In this document: piece after piece, positions 1-6,138 of the stretch
Numbering within the stretch: the stretch's first letter is position 1
Layout of the letters: each line of letters starts with the position of its first letter
Source: Bacteroidota bacterium
Lineage (GTDB): Bacteria > Bacteroidota > Bacteroidia > Bacteroidales > VadinHA17
Assembly (NCBI GenBank): GCA_006227095.1
Contig: SBFZ01000195.1
Location: 1-7,680 of the forward strand
Direction: 5' to 3'
DNA length: 7,680 bases
Made by a program: the position numbers and the translations under genes
Notes under the pieces: model-generated
What the model was told of the DNA's origin: nothing
Seen by the model: the letters and a program-made list of their open reading frames with translations, nothing else
The model's database searches: none

Positions 1-1938
1 ATAGGCATGGAGATGTGGGACCAGGCACTTGCTGCATCTGACACCGCATTGCAGCTGCGCGATGACGCAGTAAACTACTACCAGCAGGGAATCATCTACC
101 AGAAAAAGGGTGATGACAATACAGCCCGCAGGCAGCTTGAAAAGGCAGTGACCAAAGACAAGTCATATGCCACGGCCCGGCTGGAACTGGCACGTGTACT
201 CGTCCGACAGGGTGATGTCAACAGCGCTTTGGGACAGTGCAACATGGTCATCCAGCAGGATTCAAAAAATGTTGAAGCCTACCTTACACGGGCAATAGCA
301 TACGAGGCTAAGTTAGACTACCCGGCTGCCATCAATGATGTCTCAACCGCCATCCTTCTTGAACCGGCCGGCCAGGAACATTATGTAACCCGCGGTACAC
401 TTTACCAGAAATTCAACCAGCATCTGGCAGCAGTGAGTGACTTCACCAAGGCACTGACAATTGACCAGTTCAGGCCCGATGTTTACCTCCTGCGTGCCAG
501 GTCATACGAGGAGATCCATGACTTTGAAAAGGCCGCCGATGACTATACCAGGGTGGTTGCCATGAATGATAACGGCTCCTCTGCCAAAAAACTTCTTTCC
601 GAGGCGAATGACAGGCTCTTTGCCATCAACCGTGAGAACAACAGCCCGGAAATACTCCTTGAGACACCGGCAATCAACCCTAAGGGAGAGATTGAACTTG
701 GCCTTGACAAAACAACCGTTATGGTAACCGGCAAGGTGAATGACAGAAGCCTGCTTGCAGAGTTCTCCATCAACAGCATCCCCGTCAGGTATGAGGGGAA
801 AGGCTCGATACCGTTTGCTGCTGAGGTGGAAATACCATCCGATGAAACACTGCGCATAATTGCCAGGGATGTATATGACAATGAAAAGGTGCTTACTTAC
901 CGGATCAGGCGCACCGAGGTTGACCCTCCCGAGATACAGATACTGGCACCATACCTGCTCGGGCAGGACGTGCTTGTCATTGACAGCATTGCAGGTACTA
1001 TTGACATTGAGGGGAGGGTGAAGGACCAGAACCTCATCAGGTCTGTGAAGATTGAGAACATGAGTGCCCAGTTCTCGCAGGATAACCTGAATCCCTCATT
1101 CATAGCAAAAGGGATAGATGTAAGGAATTCTGACAAGGTCACGATACTTGTTGAGGATGTCTACGGCAACCGGACCATCAGGGACTATGCGCTGAACCGC
1201 AACGGAACCACCATTTCCGCCTCCAATCCTATGGGCAATACACTGGTTGTGTTTATAGAAAACAGTGACTACCATAACTTTGCCGCCCTCCAGGGGCCGC
1301 CCAAGGATGCCAGCCTCATCTCAGGCGTGCTGGAAGATGACTACCAGGTGCTGCCCGTAAAGCGCCTGCGGAACCAGACAAAGCAGCAGATGGAGAAGTT
1401 CTTCTCCATTGACCTCCGCGATGAGGTGAGGGCAAAGCAGATAAAGTCACTTGTCATCTGGTTTGCCGGTCACGGCAAGTTCATCAATGACATCGGATAC
1501 TGGATACCCGTTGATGCACGCCGCGACGAGGAGTTCACCTATTACAGCCTGAATACCCTCAGGGCCTCGATGGAGACATATATGAACTACCTTACACATG
1601 TCCTGGTTATCACCGATGCCTGTGAGTCAGGTCCCAGTTTCTACCAGGCCATGAGATCAGAACTGAAACCCAGGAACTGTGCTGACTGGAGGGCAACACA
1701 GTTCAAGTCGAGCCAGATATTTTCATCGGCCGGCTACGAGCTTGCCGTTGATGACTCACAGTTCACACGAACCTTTGCCGGCGCCCTGAAGGGAAACCCG
1801 AACACATGCATCTCAATCGAGGAGATTGTCCTTCACGTAACCAGGGCAGTGACGCAGAACAACCAGCAGAAACCCAGGTTCGGTAAAATAACAGGGCTAA
1901 AGGATGAAGACGGAACCTTCTTCTTCGTAAAGAAATAA
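1..1938 (+). CDS. TPR - tandem Ig-like - caspase-like (peptidase C14) protein, 5' partial
   Basis: Seen: the frame is open to the left edge and the first residues (WDQALAASDTAL) look like helix B of a TPR, so the gene starts upstream; the ATG at 7 is probably not the start. Counting from that ATG, five TPR units of exactly 34 residues span 21-190. Two similar beta-rich segments follow at about 214-301 and 308-398. Each begins PEI and ends in a V-x-D-V-Y-x-N motif, as in Ig-like repeats. The caspase-like domain is at about 411-640, with catalytic His489 in FAGHGK and Cys539 in DACESG. Family knowledge: the fold and dyad are those of C14 caspase/metacaspase-like peptidases; TPRs mediate protein binding. 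Asp537, two residues before Cys, matches the acidic S1 residue of metacaspases, so cleavage after Arg or Lys is possible (inference). The Ig-like repeats hint at export, but the N-terminus is missing, so location is unknown. It lies 4 bp before the phosphatase gene, probably in one operon. The substrate is unknown. The domain call is firm; the role is not. Confidence 0.88.
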   Translation: MGMEMWDQALAASDTALQLRDDAVNYYQQGIIYQKKGDDNTARRQLEKAVTKDKSYATARLELARVLVRQGDVNSALGQCNMVIQQDSKNVEAYLTRAIAYEAKLDYPAAINDVSTAILLEPAGQEHYVTRGTLYQKFNQHLAAVSDFTKALTIDQFRPDVYLLRARSYEEIHDFEKAADDYTRVVAMNDNGSSAKKLLSEANDRLFAINRENNSPEILLETPAINPKGEIELGLDKTTVMVTGKVNDRSLLAEFSINSIPVRYEGKGSIPFAAEVEIPSDETLRIIARDVYDNEKVLTYRIRRTEVDPPEIQILAPYLLGQDVLVIDSIAGTIDIEGRVKDQNLIRSVKIENMSAQFSQDNLNPSFIAKGIDVRNSDKVTILVEDVYGNRTIRDYALNRNGTTISASNPMGNTLVVFIENSDYHNFAALQGPPKDASLISGVLEDDYQVLPVKRLRNQTKQQMEKFFSIDLRDEVRAKQIKSLVIWFAGHGKFINDIGYWIPVDARRDEEFTYYSLNTLRASMETYMNYLTHVLVITDACESGPSFYQAMRSELKPRNCADWRATQFKSSQIFSSAGYELAVDDSQFTRTFAGALKGNPNTCISIEEIVLHVTRAVTQNNQQKPRFGKITGLKDEDGTFFFVKK

Positions 1939-1942
1939 CCTG

Positions 1943-4900
1943 ATGTACCGCCGAAGCAGCCATCCCGGAATACGCCTGTCAACCGTTTCAGCATCGCTGC
2001 TTCTCCTTTCCGTATTATTTCCCGTCACCCTCTCAGGGCAGAACTATTATTTTGAACAGTACGGCTCGAAGGAAGGGCTCAGTGCCTCGAAGGTCTATAC
2101 CGTTATCCAGGATGCCAATGACTTCATCTGGCTGGGTACCGGAAGTGGTGTCACCCGCTTTGACGGACTCCGCTTTGAGAATTTCTCGACATCTGACAGC
2201 CTCTCACCGGGAGGTGTGAAGAGCATCTTCGAAGACAGCATGGGGCGTCTCTGGCTGGGGCATATCGGGGGAGGCATGTCAATGGTTGAGGATAACATTA
2301 TCAGAAGGATTTCATTCTCACCCTCCATTTTCACGGGCGTTGACTCAGCACGGATAAATGATCCTGTCAGGCCTGTTACAAGCCTTACCGGAGACGTCAC
2401 CGGCATAGTGGAGTATGAGGGTTCCATATGGGTCTCCTCCTCCCTGGGTGGGGCTCTGAGGCTTGACATGCCGGGCCGGGGAGTGACCCTGATGACAGGC
2501 CAGCAGTACATGGGGCGTCAGGGACTTAGCAATGACGCCTTTGGCTTCTACACTGACAGGGAGGGCAATCTCTTCTGCATCACCGATGTGGGGATCAAGA
2601 AATATGATCATGCCAGCGACAGGTTCGTGCCATATCATCCTGAAGGGCTGACCCGTTACTTCCTGACCACAACAATTTTTGAAGACTCCCGGGGCAACAT
2701 GTGGTTCGGTACATTCAACGGCGGCCTCTACCGCCTGGATGGCGGGACAGGGGAGATGGGGTTCTTCGATACCCGCAACGGCCTGTGGGGAAACTTCGTC
2801 ACTTACATCCTCGAAGATTACCGGGGAAATATCTGGGTAGCCTCAATGGAAGACTGGGAGAGCAGGGGAGGAATAACGGTCTTCTCACCCGAGGGTACCA
2901 TAGTCTTCAACAATTCCAACGGCCTTGTTGCCCAGCATATCCTCTGCATGATAGAAGACCGGGAAAAGAATATCCTGATTGCTGACCGTGATGCAGGCCT
3001 GTTCATTTACAAGGGTGATCACTTCACCTCCTTCACGGCTCCCCGCTTTATGCCATCGAATGATGTTTTCTCCCTGGCACAGGATCCGACCGGAAAATAC
3101 TGGTTCGGAACTGGCCGTGGCCTGGCAATGTACAATCCCGCACTGAAGGAGGAGGACCAGATTAAACTGGGCGGATTCCCGCCAACACTCGAAGGAACAC
3201 AGGTAAACATCATCAGACCTGATAACGACGGGAATGTCTGGATAGCCACTGCCGGGGATGAGGTATACCGCTGGGACCTTGATGAGAAGAATTTCAGGTA
3301 TGACCTTGACCTCAACGCAAGTCTCCGCTCGCTGAGAATAGCCGCCATCACCACTGACATGAGGGACAACCTCTGGATTGGTACTGACCGGGCACTGATC
3401 ATGTGGGACACCAGGCGCAAGGCCAGCACCACATACACCCAGATAAACGGTCTGACCGGAAACAATATCACCTCCCTTTACTGTGACAGCAGGGGTACTA
3501 TCTGGATAGGCACAGAGGAACGCAACGGCCTTACAAGGTATACCCCCGGAAACGACACTTTCACCGCAGTCAGCTTCAGGAGCGACGTTCATCCCACCGC
3601 TATCACCGAAACTGCTGACGGGATGATCTGGGTGGGCACCATTGACGGGCTCTACGGGCTGAAGAATGACTCGGTCACAAAGAAGCTTACAGAAGCTGAC
3701 GGACTGCTTATGAATTCCATTAACCTGCTTCAGCCGGATAAGTCAGGGAACCTGTTCATCGGGACAAACCTGGGACTTAACAGGTATGACAGCAACACGG
3801 GAAGGATATCCTCATTCACGCGTAAAAACGGGTTTACCGGCATAGAGACCAGGCCCAACGCCTCCTTCGCCGATGATATGGGAGACCTGTGGTTTGGAAC
3901 TTCCAACGGTGCCATAAGGCTTACTCCTTCAAAGATTCCGCCTGTAGTAACCGAACCTGCGACCCATATCTGGAGAACGCTGGTCAACTATGAGGTTTTC
4001 CCCATGCATGACGGCATAAGGCTGATGCATACCCAGAACCGGATTATCTTCGACTTCCTCAGCATATGCCTTGTCAACCCCGGTGCTGTCAGGTACCAGT
4101 TCATGCTCGAGGGTGCTGACGAGGACTGGATCACCACTGACCAGAGCAGGGCTGCATACTCATCACTCAGTCCCGGCAGGTACACATTCATGGTCAGGGC
4201 TTCGAACAACTACGGTTACTGGAATGAGGTTCCCGAGAAGCTATCCTTCTCAATCAGGGGGCCTGTATATATGACCTCGTGGTTCATCGTACTCTGTATC
4301 ACCATACTGGTTGCTGCCATCTATCTGTTTATCAGCCTGCGGGAGAGGACACTAAGAAAGGAGAAGGAATACCTTGAAAACAAGGTTGAGGAACGGACAG
4401 CCGAGGTTGTGAGCAAGAGCCTTGAACTCGAGGAAAAGAACAGGGATACGACGGCCAGCATCAGGTATGCCGAGAGGATCCAGGCTGCGATGCTGCCCCC
4501 CGAGAATTTCTTCAATGACACCTTTGTACTGTTCATGCCAAAGGATATTGTCAGCGGTGATTTCTACTGGATGCATGACAGTGGATTCAAACAGTACATT
4601 GCCGCTGTTGACTGTACAGGTCACGGTGTTCCGGGAGCTTTCATGTCAATCATCGGTCATAACTCACTCAATAAGATAGTCAGAGAGAGCGGCATCACCA
4701 GGCCCTCGGAGATCCTTGACCACCTTAATATTGAAGTGGTTCATGCCCTCCTCCAGCGGAGTGAGAAAGCGGTACGGGACGGGATGGACATATCACTCAT
4801 TTCCTATGATATCCTGGAACATACAGTCGAATATGCCGGCGCATACCAGCCGCTCTACCATGTACGTGACGGCAAGGTGACCATCTACCGTGCCGACCGT

Positions 4901-5188
4901 TTCCCGATAGGGATGATTGACGGTCAGGCCAGGAAGAGCTTTACCAACAACAAGGTTGATGTAAGGTCAGGTGACATGCTTTACATCTTCACTGACGGCT
5001 TTGCCGACCAGTTCGGGGGTGAACATGAGAAGAAGTTCAAGACTATCAATATAAGGTCATTGCTGAAGGAGATCCATCTGCTTCCGGTAGAGGAACAGAA
5101 ACGCCGGCTTGACAATGCCATCAGGAACTGGATGCGTGACCTGGCCCAGGTGGATGATATCCTCTTTATAGGAACAAGAGTGCCGTAA
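1943..5188 (+). CDS. Membrane sensor: two-component-type beta-propeller, Y_Y_Y domain, TM helix, coiled coil, SpoIIE/PP2C phosphatase
   Basis: Seen (1081 aa): a signal peptide at 1-32 (basic start, hydrophobic 17-30, likely cut near SG/Q, no lipobox Cys). Fourteen propeller repeats span about 38-665, with strand cores such as WLGT, WFGT, WIAT and WIGT. A Y_Y_Y domain lies at about 699-775, one TM helix at about 780-799, a charged coiled coil at 800-840, and a SpoIIE-type PP2C domain from about 840 to the end. Metal-site motifs are intact: SGD (Asp873), DCTGHG (Asp890, Gly893), FTDG (Asp1018) and VDD (Asp1071, Asp1072). Family knowledge: fourteen repeats fit two seven-bladed periplasmic propellers, as in Bacteroides hybrid two-component sensors. 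SpoIIE/RsbU phosphatases dephosphorylate Ser/Thr on regulators, often anti-sigma-factor antagonists. Here the phosphatase replaces the histidine kinase. Inference: a periplasmic ligand controls cytoplasmic phosphatase activity through the TM helix and coiled coil. No partner kinase, STAS protein or sigma factor is in the window. The start is set by the signal peptide; there is no Shine-Dalgarno sequence. Confidence 0.93.
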   Translation: MYRRSSHPGIRLSTVSASLLLLSVLFPVTLSGQNYYFEQYGSKEGLSASKVYTVIQDANDFIWLGTGSGVTRFDGLRFENFSTSDSLSPGGVKSIFEDSMGRLWLGHIGGGMSMVEDNIIRRISFSPSIFTGVDSARINDPVRPVTSLTGDVTGIVEYEGSIWVSSSLGGALRLDMPGRGVTLMTGQQYMGRQGLSNDAFGFYTDREGNLFCITDVGIKKYDHASDRFVPYHPEGLTRYFLTTTIFEDSRGNMWFGTFNGGLYRLDGGTGEMGFFDTRNGLWGNFVTYILEDYRGNIWVASMEDWESRGGITVFSPEGTIVFNNSNGLVAQHILCMIEDREKNILIADRDAGLFIYKGDHFTSFTAPRFMPSNDVFSLAQDPTGKYWFGTGRGLAMYNPALKEEDQIKLGGFPPTLEGTQVNIIRPDNDGNVWIATAGDEVYRWDLDEKNFRYDLDLNASLRSLRIAAITTDMRDNLWIGTDRALIMWDTRRKASTTYTQINGLTGNNITSLYCDSRGTIWIGTEERNGLTRYTPGNDTFTAVSFRSDVHPTAITETADGMIWVGTIDGLYGLKNDSVTKKLTEADGLLMNSINLLQPDKSGNLFIGTNLGLNRYDSNTGRISSFTRKNGFTGIETRPNASFADDMGDLWFGTSNGAIRLTPSKIPPVVTEPATHIWRTLVNYEVFPMHDGIRLMHTQNRIIFDFLSICLVNPGAVRYQFMLEGADEDWITTDQSRAAYSSLSPGRYTFMVRASNNYGYWNEVPEKLSFSIRGPVYMTSWFIVLCITILVAAIYLFISLRERTLRKEKEYLENKVEERTAEVVSKSLELEEKNRDTTASIRYAERIQAAMLPPENFFNDTFVLFMPKDIVSGDFYWMHDSGFKQYIAAVDCTGHGVPGAFMSIIGHNSLNKIVRESGITRPSEILDHLNIEVVHALLQRSEKAVRDGMDISLISYDILEHTVEYAGAYQPLYHVRDGKVTIYRADRFPIGMIDGQARKSFTNNKVDVRSGDMLYIFTDGFADQFGGEHEKKFKTINIRSLLKEIHLLPVEEQKRRLDNAIRNWMRDLAQVDDILFIGTRVP

Positions 5189-5219
5189 AATCAGATCCTT
5201 GCAATCACCTTCGGATCTG
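5187..5219 (-). terminator. Possible weak intrinsic terminator at the convergent gene junction
   Basis: A perfect 7-bp inverted repeat, CAGATCC (5192-5198) and GGATCTG (5213-5219), encloses a 14-nt loop. On the minus strand the stem is followed by one A and then TTTT (5190-5187), so it could end the dnaE-trxA-LOG transcript. The stem overlaps the LOG stop codon and begins 4 bp after the stop of the convergent phosphatase gene. The long loop, short stem and four-base T run make it weak. On the plus strand no T run follows the stem. Confidence 0.3.
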
Positions 5220-5766
5220 CATGCCAGCCGGTATAGTTGGTGAGGGCGGGGATGACCTCCGCAGCGGTGGTGACAATCTGCCATATATCCTTGTGCTCGA
5301 GCCTGATGAAGTTACCCCGGTACATGTGCTCGAAGAACTCTATAAGGTGATCATAGAATCCGTTGACATTCACAATTACTATGGGCTTGTTGAACTGCCC
5401 CAGCTGCTTGAGAGTGATCACCTCGGTCAGCTCTTCCAGGGTGCCCACACCTCCGGGCAATGCGACAGCGGCATCAGACATGGCGAAAATTGTCTTCTTC
5501 CTCTCTGACATGTCAGGGGTGACAACCATATCATTTACCCCGCTGTGTCCCCATCCTTCATCCATCATAAAGCCCGGTATGACACCGGTTACCGAACCAC
5601 CACCGGCCATGAGTGAATCTGCAAAAACACCCATCAGACCAATACCGCCACCTCCGAATATTGCATGCACACCGTTGCGGGCAAATTCAGAACCCAGCTC
5701 TTCCGCAGCAGTTATGTATGCAGGATCAATCCGGCTGCTGGAAGCTGCAAATACACAAACCTTCAT
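5191..5766 (-). CDS. LOG-family (TIGR00730 type) nucleoside 5'-monophosphate phosphoribohydrolase
   Basis: Seen: 191 aa with a Rossmann-like start (MKVCVFAASS), a glycine-rich loop at 38-46 (GGGGIGLMG), SERK at 87-90 and the signature PGGVGTLEE at 104-112. Family knowledge: PGGxGTxxE and the preceding Arg-Lys mark the LOG / lysine-decarboxylase-like family. Its members release the base from cytokinin-type riboside 5'-monophosphates or other nucleoside monophosphates in the cytosol; older lysine decarboxylase annotations are generally regarded as wrong. Length is normal for the short LOG class. I chose the ATG at 5766 because the protein then starts at the first conserved strand. An ATG at 5838 in frame would add 24 unrelated residues and overlap trxA. 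The gene begins 7 bp after the trxA stop, so it is likely co-transcribed and perhaps translationally coupled; no Shine-Dalgarno sequence is seen. Its stop lies 2 bp from the convergent phosphatase gene. The substrate in this organism is not known. Confidence 0.92.
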   Translation of the reverse strand: MKVCVFAASSSRIDPAYITAAEELGSEFARNGVHAIFGGGGIGLMGVFADSLMAGGGSVTGVIPGFMMDEGWGHSGVNDMVVTPDMSERKKTIFAMSDAAVALPGGVGTLEELTEVITLKQLGQFNKPIVIVNVNGFYDHLIEFFEHMYRGNFIRLEHKDIWQIVTTAAEVIPALTNYTGWHADPKVIARI

Positions 5767-5773
5767 AAGGTAA

Positions 5774-6091
5774 TCAGAGAAGTGGAGTGAGCTTGGCTTC
5801 AAATGCAGAGCGGGCGGCAGCACCCACCTGCTTGTCAACTACTTCACCGTTCTTGAAGTAGAGCACCGTAGGAATGTTCCTTATCATGAACCTGCGGGCT
5901 ACATCGGGTGAACTGTCAACATCACACTTGACGACAAGAGCCTTGTCCTTATATGCTTCTGCTATCTGTTCAATGTAAGGAGCTATCATCCTGCACGGAC
6001 CGCACCATTCAGCCCAGAAATCAACTATTACCGGTTTGTCTGATTTTAATACGATCTCATCAAAGTTGCTGTCGTTAACGTGTTGTGCCAT
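5774..6091 (-). CDS. trxA: Thioredoxin
   Basis: Seen: 105 aa, the usual size of a stand-alone thioredoxin, with the redox motif WCGPC (Cys30 and Cys33) in the context VDFWAEWCGPCRMIAP and the cis-proline loop IPT (Pro74). There is no signal peptide or extra domain, so the protein is cytoplasmic. Family knowledge: it reduces disulfides in target proteins and is itself reduced by thioredoxin reductase, which is not in this window. An extra Cys56 sits in strand beta-3 (VVKCDVD), where many homologues carry another residue; this is not evidence of altered function. The start at 6091 gives the standard N-terminus and follows an AT-rich leader without a Shine-Dalgarno sequence, as is normal in Bacteroidota. 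The gene lies 47 bp after dnaE and 7 bp before the LOG gene on the same strand, and probably has its own promoter (see 6130-6137). Confidence 0.97.
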   Translation of the reverse strand: MAQHVNDSNFDEIVLKSDKPVIVDFWAEWCGPCRMIAPYIEQIAEAYKDKALVVKCDVDSSPDVARRFMIRNIPTVLYFKNGEVVDKQVGAAARSAFEAKLTPLL

Positions 6092-6129
6092 AGTATTATA
6101 TATTATTTGTTTACTTGTCTGAGCCGGTG

Positions 6130-6137
6130 CAAATATA
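6130..6137 (-). promoter_or_regulatory. Bacteroidota-type -7 element TATATTTG, likely promoter of trxA and the LOG gene
   Basis: Read on the minus strand, TATATTTG matches the Bacteroidota sigma-ABfr -7 consensus TAnnTTTG exactly. It lies 38 bp upstream of the trxA ATG, just after the dnaE TAG stop. Transcription would start near 6124, giving a leader of about 30 nt that is AT-rich before the ATG, as is typical of this phylum. I could not find a clear -33 TTTG at the expected spacing (roughly 6157-6162), so the promoter is only half supported. An 8-mer with two free positions can also occur by chance. Confidence 0.4.
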
Positions 6138-6138
6138 C

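Noticed and set aside
2885..3592. A 235-codon open frame on the minus strand opposite the propeller gene
   Set aside because: It has no recognisable domain and lies fully antisense to a well-supported propeller coding region; GC-rich codon structure explains the lack of stops.
1943..3930. Possible DNA-level tandem repeat from the repeated WxGT motifs
   Set aside because: The similarity is at the protein level of propeller blades; the underlying DNA is too diverged to be a recent repeat.
5363..5773. A 136-codon open frame on the plus strand opposite the LOG gene
   Set aside because: It is a low-complexity shadow (Pro/Ser rich) of a gene with clear family motifs on the other strand.
5767..5838. 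Longer LOG protein starting at the ATG at 5838
   Set aside because: The added 24 residues resemble no LOG N-terminus and would overlap the thioredoxin 3' end; MKVCVFAAS at 5766 is the conserved beginning.
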